Under the pieces are notes generated by a model, which saw only the letters and a list, made by a program, of their open reading frames with translations, searched no databases and was not told where the DNA came from. Source: Ferirhizobium litorale (GTDB lineage Bacteria > Pseudomonadota > Alphaproteobacteria > Rhizobiales > Rhizobiaceae). From it: a DNA stretch of 64,000 bases. Made by a program: the position numbers and the translations under genes. The stretch spans positions 186,001 to 250,000 of the forward strand of contig JALDYZ010000005.1 of assembly GCA_030028905.1 (NCBI GenBank), in the 5' to 3' direction. Below are positions 34,932 to 41,638 of this stretch, piece after piece. Every line of letters starts with the position of its first letter. The first letter of the stretch is position 1.

Positions 34932-35999
34932 ATGGCATCCATCGACATCAAGAGCGTTCGCAAGAACTACGGCCACTTCCCGGTCCTGCACGGCGTCGAC
35001 CTGACCATCCGCGATGGCGAGTTCATCGTGCTGGTCGGGCCTTCCGGTTGCGGCAAGTCCACGCTGCTGCGCATGATCGCCGGCCTCGAGGAAGTCACCT
35101 CCGGGGAGATCCGGATCGCCGGCAACCGGGTCAACGAACTGGCCCCGAAGGACCGTGACATCGCCATGGTGTTCCAGTCCTATGCGCTCTATCCGCACAT
35201 GAGCGTCGCCGACAACATGAGCTACAGCCTCAAGCTCCGGAAGACGGCGAAGGAAAAGATCGCCAGCGCCGTCGGCAACGCGGCCTCCAAGCTCGGCCTC
35301 GATCCGCTGCTCGAACGGCGCCCGAAGGCGCTGTCCGGCGGCCAGCGGCAGCGCGTCGCCATGGGCCGTGCCATCGTGCGCCAGCCCAAGGCCTTTCTTT
35401 TCGACGAACCTCTGTCGAACCTCGACGCGCGGCTTCGCGAACAGATGCGCGCCGAGATCAAGAAGCTGCACGCCGACCTCAAGGCGACGTCGATCTATGT
35501 CACCCATGACCAGATCGAGGCGATGACGCTCGCCGACCGGATCGTGGCCATGCATGGCGGTATCGTGCAGCAGGTCGGGTCACCGCTCGAACTCTACGAC
35601 CGGCCCGCCAATCTCTTCGTCGCCGGCTTCATCGGTTCTCCCGGCATGAATTTCCTCGAGGGGCGCTATCGCCTGTCCGGAGACCACGCCGACGTCGAGC
35701 TGGTCGACGGGACGCTGATACCGATTGCCCCGCGGCCTTCACTGGAGCCCGGCGGGCGCGTCACCCTCGGCATCCGGCCGGAACATGTCGTCATGGGAGG
35801 AACTGCCGGCATGGAGGCGAGTGTCGATCTCGTCGAGCCGACCGGCTTCGGCATCATCCTGCATCTTTCGCTGCACGACCTGCCGTTCAAGGTGTTCACG
35901 CTCGACCGCGATGCGCTGAAGGCGGGCCCGAAGGTCCGCGTGGAATTTCCCGGCAAGCACCTGCATCTCTTCGACGAGGCCGGCAACCGCGTCGAATGA
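34932..35999 (+). CDS. ABC transporter ATP-binding protein (MalK/UgpC family)
   Basis: 355-aa cytosolic ATPase. Walker A GPSGCGKST (about residues 36-44), Q-loop VFQSYALYPHMSV, signature LSGGQRQRVAMGRAIV, Walker B AFLFDEPLSNLD, H-loop YVTHDQIEAMTLADRI. A C-terminal TOBE/OB regulatory domain follows about residue 240 (TLGIRPEHVVMGG). Start ATG 34932 lies 11 nt after the permease stop. Completes a four-part importer. Confidence 0.95.
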   Translation: MASIDIKSVRKNYGHFPVLHGVDLTIRDGEFIVLVGPSGCGKSTLLRMIAGLEEVTSGEIRIAGNRVNELAPKDRDIAMVFQSYALYPHMSVADNMSYSLKLRKTAKEKIASAVGNAASKLGLDPLLERRPKALSGGQRQRVAMGRAIVRQPKAFLFDEPLSNLDARLREQMRAEIKKLHADLKATSIYVTHDQIEAMTLADRIVAMHGGIVQQVGSPLELYDRPANLFVAGFIGSPGMNFLEGRYRLSGDHADVELVDGTLIPIAPRPSLEPGGRVTLGIRPEHVVMGGTAGMEASVDLVEPTGFGIILHLSLHDLPFKVFTLDRDALKAGPKVRVEFPGKHLHLFDEAGNRVE

Positions 36000-36080
36000 C
36001 GTCGGCGGCATGGTGGGAGCCTCCGACATCGGCCACCGTAGCAGCGGTTGCGCCTGCGGACCTTGAAGCCGGCAAGGCAG

Positions 36081-36096
36081 ATTGACAGCTGTCAAC
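36081..36096. other. parS-like centromere site 1
   Basis: ATTGACAGCTGTCAAC, containing the perfect 14-bp palindrome TTGACAGCTGTCAA. Matches the repABC parS pattern as I recall it (GTTNACNNNNGTNAAC) at all fixed positions but the first. Expected to be bound by RepB. Confidence 0.55.
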
Positions 36097-36253
36097 CGGC
36101 GAACGCCGGAATATGGGGAAGGGAAACCCGATTTCCCGAGCCATTTCAATGTTGGGTGGCTTGATTCATCCCCCTATCTCATTGTCGTGCCATCATGCTT
36201 CGCGAACGGCGGTGCGAGGAGAGTTCGATGGGACAGGCTATGGTTGCGGACAG

Positions 36254-36269
36254 GTTAATTTGCGTTAAC
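36254..36269. other. parS-like centromere site 2
   Basis: GTTAATTTGCGTTAAC, flanked to give GGTTAA-6-TTAACC. Matches GTTNACNNNNGTNAAC except at position 6. 158 bp from site 1 and 247 bp before repA. Confidence 0.55.
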
Positions 36270-36420
36270 CAAAAACAGCTTGACCCGACTCGCGCCGTCC
36301 TCCACCTTCTAACGGAATTTGGCGATGATTTCCCGTTTCGACGTAACTGGATAGGGTAACTGTTAGAGTTCGTGTTTCGCGTATTTACTCGGCGAGAGAA
36401 TCGCTGAACAGTGTGCTTCG

Positions 36421-36456
36421 TCGGCTCAGGGTCCCTTGTGGGTCCCTTTTAGCCGA
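36421..36456 (+). promoter_or_regulatory. composite hairpin in the repA leader
   Basis: Outer arms TCGGCT (36421-36426) and AGCCGA (36451-36456) enclose AGGG-T-CCC, loop TTGT, GGG-T-CCCT, which pairs with a single T-T mismatch and is followed by TTTT. If transcribed into the repA leader, the inner stem plus the U-run resembles an attenuator, while the outer arms extend it into one long structure. It ends 59 nt before the repA start. Confidence 0.5.
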
Positions 36457-36515
36457 AGGACGCAGGAACCGGCAGCCCTACGCGGCGCTCGAACCGCATC
36501 TGGAGTGAGAATAGA

Positions 36516-37793
36516 ATGGCGTTCATGCCGCAGACGGCCGCAGGTTTTGATGGGATGGAGAAGGGCTTGGAGCAGAGAGGCGCTACCCTGCCGGCAGACG
36601 AGGCGATCGCCGCCGACGCGCGGGCTCTCTCCGAGCAGTTGAAGGCCATGCGTGAGCGGTTGTTCGCGCCGACCGCCCGCAAGACGCTCCGCAGCTTCAC
36701 GTCCGGCGAGGCCGCCAAGTTGATCGGCGTGTCGGACGGCTACCTGCGGCAGTTGTCGATTGCCGGCGAGGGGCCGCAGCCCGACACCGGTGCCGGGGGA
36801 CGCCGCAACTACTCGCTCCACGACATCAATGCGCTGCGCCGCCATCTCGCCGACCAGGCGCTGGCAAAGGGCAATGTCGCCAAGGCGCGCACGTACCAGA
36901 AATGGCGCGATCCAAGACGCGGCGAGCACCTGCAGGTCATATCGGTCACCAATTTCAAGGGCGGCTCGGGCAAGACCACCTCCTCGGTGCATCTGGCGCA
37001 GTATCTCGCCATGACCGGACACCGGGTACTGGCGGTCGACCTCGATCCGCAGGCATCGCTTTCGGCCCTTTTCGGCTACCAGCCGGAGCTGGACCTGACC
37101 GGCAACGACACGCTCTACGGTGCTATCCGCTACGACGGCGAGGCCCGTCCGCTGAAGGACATCATCCGCAAGACCTATTTCGACGGTCTCGACCTGATCC
37201 CAGGCAATCTTGAGCTGCAGGAGTTCGAACATGCGACGCCGCGGGCGCTGACCGCCCGCCAGACCGGCACCGATGCCGGGCCGCTGTTCTTTGCCCGGGT
37301 GCAGGCGGCTCTGGCAACGGTCGCCGACGACTACGACGTGATCGTACTCGACTGCCCGCCGCAACTCGGCTACCTGACCCTTTCGGCGCTGTGCGCCTCG
37401 ACCTCGGTCATCGTCACCGTGCATCCGCAGATGCTCGACGTCGCCTCGATGAGCCAGTTCCTGTTCATGACCTCGGACCTGCTCGGTGTCGTGCGTGAGG
37501 CTGGCGGCGAACTCAATTTCGATTTCCTGCGCTACCTCGTTACCCGTTTCGAGCCGAACGACGGACCGCAGGCGCAGATCGTCGGCTTCATGCGCTCACT
37601 GTTCGGCGATCGGGTGCTGACCTCCGCCATGGTGAAATCGACCGCCGTCTCGGATGCGGGGCTCACCAAGCAGACCCTCTACGAAGTTGGCCGCGAGAAT
37701 TTCACCCGCGCCACCTACGACCGGGCAATCGAGTCGCTGAACTCGGTCAATGGCGAGATCGAAAACCTCATTCACACGGCATGGGGGCGGTGA
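36516..37793 (+). CDS. repA: RepA, ParA-type partition ATPase of the repABC operon
   Basis: 425-aa (family about 400). N-terminal DNA-binding part with a helix-turn-helix (TSGEAAKLIGVSDGYLRQLSIAG, residues about 62-84). Deviant Walker A NFKGGSGKTT at about 147-155, A' motif VLAVDLDPQASLSALFGY and Walker B VIVLDCPPQLGYL. Drives plasmid partition together with RepB and autorepresses the operon. Start ATG 36516; ATG 36555 is an alternative that gives a more usual length. Two nt before repB. Confidence 0.96.
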   Translation: MAFMPQTAAGFDGMEKGLEQRGATLPADEAIAADARALSEQLKAMRERLFAPTARKTLRSFTSGEAAKLIGVSDGYLRQLSIAGEGPQPDTGAGGRRNYSLHDINALRRHLADQALAKGNVAKARTYQKWRDPRRGEHLQVISVTNFKGGSGKTTSSVHLAQYLAMTGHRVLAVDLDPQASLSALFGYQPELDLTGNDTLYGAIRYDGEARPLKDIIRKTYFDGLDLIPGNLELQEFEHATPRALTARQTGTDAGPLFFARVQAALATVADDYDVIVLDCPPQLGYLTLSALCASTSVIVTVHPQMLDVASMSQFLFMTSDLLGVVREAGGELNFDFLRYLVTRFEPNDGPQAQIVGFMRSLFGDRVLTSAMVKSTAVSDAGLTKQTLYEVGRENFTRATYDRAIESLNSVNGEIENLIHTAWGR

Positions 37794-37795
37794 AG

Positions 37796-38881
37796 ATGGT
37801 GGCTGGCAATCGCAAGAACGAATTGAAGGCGCTGTTTTCGGGCGGCTCCGTTGCGACACCACCGGTAGCCAATCCGGCACCCGCTACGGTTCAGCCGCCG
37901 TCGGCCCCTGCTGCGCGCGCTCCGGAAACCAAATCGGCCGAGCCGCTGCCGGCGGGGGAAGGGGCGCGTACGGCATCCGGCGCGATCAAGGCGATGGGAC
38001 TGTCGCTCGGCGCCATCACCCGTGAAGCCGAAGAGGCGAGGGCGCTTCGCCAGGCTCTCGTCGACGGCGAACGGATCCTCTCGCTCGACCCCGCCCTGAT
38101 CGATTCTTCCTTCGTGGAGGATCGCCTTGCGATTGACGGCCCGGAGGAGGAAGACTTCCTCGCCCTCGTCGAGAGCATCCGAGAGAACGGCCAGCAGGTG
38201 CCGATCCTGGTGCGTCCGAATCCGGCCAAGGAAGGGCGCTACCAGACCGCTTACGGCCATCGGCGGCTGCGCGCCGTCGCCCGCCTCGGCCTCAAGGTCA
38301 AGGCGATCGTGCGGCTGCTGACGGATGACGAACTGGTCCTGGCGCAGGGCAAGGAAAACGCCGAGCGGCGCAACCTCTCCTTCATTGAGCGGGCAACGTT
38401 TGCCGCCGCCCTCGTGGCGCGTGGCTTCGACCGCAAGCTGGTCGGCGAGGCGCTGTCGGTGCAGAAGAGCGAGCTTTCGCGCCTGCTGCAGGTTGCGGAA
38501 GGCGTTCCGCAACACATCGTGCGCGCCATCGGTCCGGCCCCGAAGGCCGGTCGCGACCGCTGGATGTCGCTTGCCGGTCTCTTTGGTTCCGAAGCGGCGA
38601 CCGCGAAGTCGCTCGACGAGATCTATTCCGGACGCTTCCGCGCTGCCGACAGCGACCAGCGCTTCCAGATGCTGTTCAACCGGTTGTCGCGTCGCACCCG
38701 ACCCGAGCCGGCGCGTCCGGAAGAACTCAAGGATGCCGAAGGTCGGGTTTTTGCCCGGCTGCACCGAGTTGGCCGCAGCCCGCGAATCGAATTTGCAGCC
38801 GGCACGGATCCGGCCTTCGTCGACGAGGCCGTGGCGCTGTTGGCCAGGCACTACAACGCCTTTGCGGCGAAACGGACATGA
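37796..38881 (+). CDS. repB: RepB, ParB-type centromere-binding protein
   Basis: 361-aa. N-terminal KNELKALFSG box as in other RepB proteins, a Pro/Ala-rich linker (residues about 25-60), and the ParB/Spo0J nuclease-like domain with VESIRENGQQVPILVRP and YQTAYGHRRLRAVARLG. The HTH is around LVGEALSVQKSELSRLLQVAEG. Start ATG 37796 (after GGTGAAG) preferred; ATG 37781 would overlap repA by 13 nt. Expected to bind the parS-like sites upstream of repA. Confidence 0.95.
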   Translation: MVAGNRKNELKALFSGGSVATPPVANPAPATVQPPSAPAARAPETKSAEPLPAGEGARTASGAIKAMGLSLGAITREAEEARALRQALVDGERILSLDPALIDSSFVEDRLAIDGPEEEDFLALVESIRENGQQVPILVRPNPAKEGRYQTAYGHRRLRAVARLGLKVKAIVRLLTDDELVLAQGKENAERRNLSFIERATFAAALVARGFDRKLVGEALSVQKSELSRLLQVAEGVPQHIVRAIGPAPKAGRDRWMSLAGLFGSEAATAKSLDEIYSGRFRAADSDQRFQMLFNRLSRRTRPEPARPEELKDAEGRVFARLHRVGRSPRIEFAAGTDPAFVDEAVALLARHYNAFAAKRT

Positions 38882-38973
38882 GAACAGCGATTTCCGCCCG
38901 CCGGTAGAGCGTTTAAGCGGCGCGGCTTGAGTGAAATAGCGAAAACAGAATCGGAAAGGAAACGCGAGAGCAA

Positions 38974-39024
38974 GAAAAAAGGCCCCCAAAACGTCACCAT
39001 TTCGGAAGCCCTCTTCAATGTAGC
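38974..39024 (-). ncRNA. repABC counter-transcribed antisense RNA (inc-alpha, RepE)
   Basis: Small antisense RNA that limits repC expression and determines incompatibility. On the minus strand: promoter TTGACT (39054-39059), 17-nt spacer, TTCTCT (39031-39036). The transcript then runs AATTGCTACATTGAAGAGGG... into an 11-bp stem GGCTTCCGAAA / TTTTGGGGGCC (with G-U pairs) followed by TTTTTT. Ends are estimated, about 51 nt. The segment closely resembles ctRNA genes of other repABC plasmids. Confidence 0.85.
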
Positions 39025-39030
39025 AATTCG

Positions 39031-39059
39031 AGAGAATCACTTCCAAAGGCCAAAGTCAA
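39031..39059 (-). promoter_or_regulatory. promoter of the antisense RNA
   Basis: TTGACT and TTCTCT hexamers separated by 17 nt on the minus strand. No other good promoter is visible in the repB-repC gap, as expected for a constitutive ctRNA. Confidence 0.75.
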
Positions 39060-39239
39060 GAGTCGGCGGCACTTTGCTGTCTCCGGACGGGATCTCATTC
39101 CCGGCCGTTGCCCGGATATGCCCGACCGACCGCGTCTGTGGACACCTGACTTGCATGACTGCAGCGGGTGAAAGCATTTACTTTGGCTGAAATCCCGACG
39201 TTTCAAGCCGCTTGCCTCTGTTGACAGGGGATTGGATCG

Positions 39240-40448
39240 ATGGAGAGACTGGCAACGACGCCTTTCGGCGGCGCGCCGATGCGCGCGCAGATTTTTGCCC
39301 ACCAGGCGCGGGTGGAACGGCGCCAGCAGGCGCTGAGGGACGGCAAGGGCGGCAACGACAACGGCACCGCCGACAAATGGCAATTGATCCGGGCGCTGAC
39401 CGAGGCGCGCGAGGCGTTCGGGCTTTCCGACCGCACCATTACCGTGCTCGAGGCGCTGGTCAGCTTCCACACGGATCGTGTTCTTGACGGAAGCGCACCG
39501 ATCATTGTTTTCCCGTCGAATGCCGAATTGTCGCTGCGGACCCGTGGCATGGCGCCGGCAACTGTGCGCCGCCACATTGCCCAGCTGGTCGACGTTGGCC
39601 TCGTGCTTCGCCGCGACAGCCCGAACGGCAAGCGTTTTTGCCGCCGTGACGACCGGGGCCAGGTGGAGGATGCTTTCGGTTTCGATCTTGCGCCGCTGGC
39701 GCTCGCGGCTGCCGAAGTCCATGCTGCCGCCGATGCCGCCCGCGCCGAGGCGAAGGCGATCCAGAAGCTGCGGGCCGAGATCACCATCCTGTTGCGCGAC
39801 ATGTCCAAGATCATCGAGGCCGGCCTGGAGGAGCGCAGGGCAGGAGACTGGATTGCCCTTGCGGAGCGACTGACGGCCCTGTCCGGGCGGGTCCGCCGCA
39901 ATGCCGACCGCGAAAGTCTCGAAATGAGGCGAGGGAACCTTGCCGAACTGCGCCGGGAGGTGGAAGATCTCTATCTTTCCGGCCTCTCGGACGAAGAAAT
40001 GAGCGGCAATGACTCCGATTTCGGGCAGCATATTCAGAATTCAAACACAGACCTAACTTCTGAATTAAACGGCTATGACCTAAACAATCCGGCCGCGGCA
40101 AAGGCCGAGACCAAACGTGCTCCGGAAACGAAGTCGGTGAGCATCGGCCTGAAGCAGTTCCTGGCCGCCTGCCCGCAGCTCGCCGATTATGCCAAGGGCG
40201 GCATCCGCAACTGGCGCGATGCCATCGATGCCGCCGCGGTGGTGCGTTCGATGCTCGGCATTTCGCCGGATGCCTGGGACAAGGCCTGCACGGCGATGGG
40301 CGAGACCAATGCGGCGATCACCGTGGCGGCGATCCTGGAACGCGCGGAGGAAATCCGCTCGCCGGGCGGGTACCTGCGCAATCTCACCCGCAAGGCCGAA
40401 ATGGGCCGATTCTCGGTGATCCCAATGATCAAGGCGCTTACCGGATGA
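39240..40448 (+). CDS. repC: RepC, replication initiator of the repABC replicon
   Basis: 402-aa, usual length. Opens MERLATTPFGGAPMRAQIFAHQ as RepC proteins do. The N-terminal winged-helix DNA-binding part is at ITVLEALVSFHTDRV, VFPSNAELSLRTRGMAPATVRRHIAQLVDVGLVLRRDSPNGKRF. The C-terminal conserved domain is FLAACPQLADYAKGGIRNWRDAIDAAAVVRSMLGIS, ending SPGGYLRNLTRKAEMGRFSVIPMI. The gap from repB (358 bp) holds the ctRNA. The replication origin lies inside this gene. Confidence 0.96.
   Translation: MERLATTPFGGAPMRAQIFAHQARVERRQQALRDGKGGNDNGTADKWQLIRALTEAREAFGLSDRTITVLEALVSFHTDRVLDGSAPIIVFPSNAELSLRTRGMAPATVRRHIAQLVDVGLVLRRDSPNGKRFCRRDDRGQVEDAFGFDLAPLALAAAEVHAAADAARAEAKAIQKLRAEITILLRDMSKIIEAGLEERRAGDWIALAERLTALSGRVRRNADRESLEMRRGNLAELRREVEDLYLSGLSDEEMSGNDSDFGQHIQNSNTDLTSELNGYDLNNPAAAKAETKRAPETKSVSIGLKQFLAACPQLADYAKGGIRNWRDAIDAAAVVRSMLGISPDAWDKACTAMGETNAAITVAAILERAEEIRSPGGYLRNLTRKAEMGRFSVIPMIKALTG
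40030..40090. other. AT-rich origin-like stretch inside repC
   Basis: The only AT-rich part of repC, coding for the variable linker. Contains the inverted repeat TTCAGAA (40033-40039) / TTCTGAA (40058-40064). In characterised repABC plasmids oriV lies within repC in such a stretch. Confidence 0.65.
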
Positions 40449-40464
40449 AACCGTGAAAACCCGA

Positions 40465-41049
40465 TCAATCGTCGAAAATTGCCTGCGACTTGCCGCGAGT
40501 CAGGTCGCTGACCAGCATCGAAACCGCTTGGGCGCTGTCTCTTGCGACCTCGACGGTAAGGCATGCGCCGGTTGCGGTGAACGCCTCGGCATTGAAGGCG
40601 ACGCCGAGGGATTGAAGCCGGGCTTTCAACAAGGCGAGGTCGGAAAATTCGCATTCGATGACAGCGCGGGCGGTCTCGATTGCCTCGACCTTCTCCGCTT
40701 CCCGCAGGCACATCGCCGCCGTGCCGCCATAGGCGCGCATCAGGCCGCCGCTGCCGAGCAGGATGCCGCCGAACCAGCGCGTGACGACAACGGCGACGTG
40801 ATCGAGCTTTTGTCCGTCGACTGCCTGCAGGATGGGCTTGCCCGCCGTGCCGCTTGGCTCGCCGTCGTCGCTGAAGCGATAGGCCTGGCCGATCCGCCAG
40901 GCCCAGCAATTGTGGTTGGCGGAGGGATCCGCGTGGGCGGCAATGAACTCCTTGGCTGCGCGTTCATCGGCGACCGGTCCGGCAACCGCCAGGAAACGGC
41001 TTTTCTTGATCTCCTGGGAAAGACTGGCAACGTGCTCGAGAGTAAACAT
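40465..41049 (-). CDS. YigZ/IMPACT family protein (UPF0029)
   Basis: 194-aa. N-terminal UPF0029 domain with the conserved SLSQEIKKSRFLAVAGPVADE, NHNCWAWRIG, SDDGEPSGTAGKPILQAV and VVVTRWFGGILLGSGGLMRAYGG; a C-terminal DUF1949-like ferredoxin fold follows. Homologues are linked to translation or proteolysis control, with no settled enzymatic activity. Convergent with repC, 16 nt apart. Confidence 0.92.
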   Translation of the reverse strand: MFTLEHVASLSQEIKKSRFLAVAGPVADERAAKEFIAAHADPSANHNCWAWRIGQAYRFSDDGEPSGTAGKPILQAVDGQKLDHVAVVVTRWFGGILLGSGGLMRAYGGTAAMCLREAEKVEAIETARAVIECEFSDLALLKARLQSLGVAFNAEAFTATGACLTVEVARDSAQAVSMLVSDLTRGKSQAIFDD

Positions 41050-41117
41050 CCGCAGATCCTGTTTGCGGAAGCTTATAGTTCAGCGGGACGGAGCTTGCCA
41101 ATCGTTGCGGTGCGCGA

Positions 41118-41546
41118 CTATCGGAACCGGTCGCCCTGGGACGCGTGATGATGCAACGCGCCATCGCCGCGCTGGCGCCAGATCCAGCGGAAGGCACCGT
41201 ATGCGCCGCCGGCCAGCGCGCCGAGCGGGCCGGTGACGAACAGGCCGAGCATTGGCCCCTCATCGGAAGTCGGCGACAGGAAGATCGGTCCGAAGAAACC
41301 GGCGACGAGGCCGAGCGATCCGGTGATCAGAGCGCCCGAGGCGATGGCCGAACTCAGCCCGGCCTCCTTCCACCCCATGCTGCACCAGGCGAAGGCTGCG
41401 GCGACACAGCCGGCGACAAGTGACATCGGCCAGGCGAGTGGTTGCGACTGTTCAGGAATGAGCTGGAGGAATACTAGCCAGTAGGAAAAGAAGTGCACCG
41501 CGGCAAACACGACCGTGGACAGAATGGCGCGCAGAACGATGTCCAT
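41118..41546 (-). CDS. small integral membrane protein, unknown function
   Basis: 142 aa. Four hydrophobic segments: about residues 4-27, 38-56, 62-85 and 97-118. A short positively charged, His-containing tail (LHHHASQGDRFR) follows. Start MDIVLRAIL at 41546 has GGAGG eight nt upstream; an in-frame ATG at 41579 lacks one. I recognise no family. Confidence 0.7.
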   Translation of the reverse strand: MDIVLRAILSTVVFAAVHFFSYWLVFLQLIPEQSQPLAWPMSLVAGCVAAAFAWCSMGWKEAGLSSAIASGALITGSLGLVAGFFGPIFLSPTSDEGPMLGLFVTGPLGALAGGAYGAFRWIWRQRGDGALHHHASQGDRFR

Positions 41547-41638
41547 GGCCCGGGCCTCCCAGTTGTCGGAGTTTATCATCGCCTTAGATGCAGCGACGCC
41601 CCCCGTTCAGGGGGGATGCCCGAATGAGGTAGACTCAT

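Larger units (their letters stand above)
36000..36515. other. 516-bp leader/partition region upstream of repA
   Basis: No gene. Holds two 16-bp parS-like palindromes (36081, 36254), a CCGGC-GAAC-GCCGG hairpin directly after the first (36096-36109), and a composite hairpin at 36421-36456. I could not identify the repA promoter with confidence. Confidence 0.7.

Noticed and set aside
38927-39190. 87-codon plus-strand frame between repB and repC
   Set aside because: Coincides with the ctRNA and its promoter/terminator; no ribosome site and no family resemblance.
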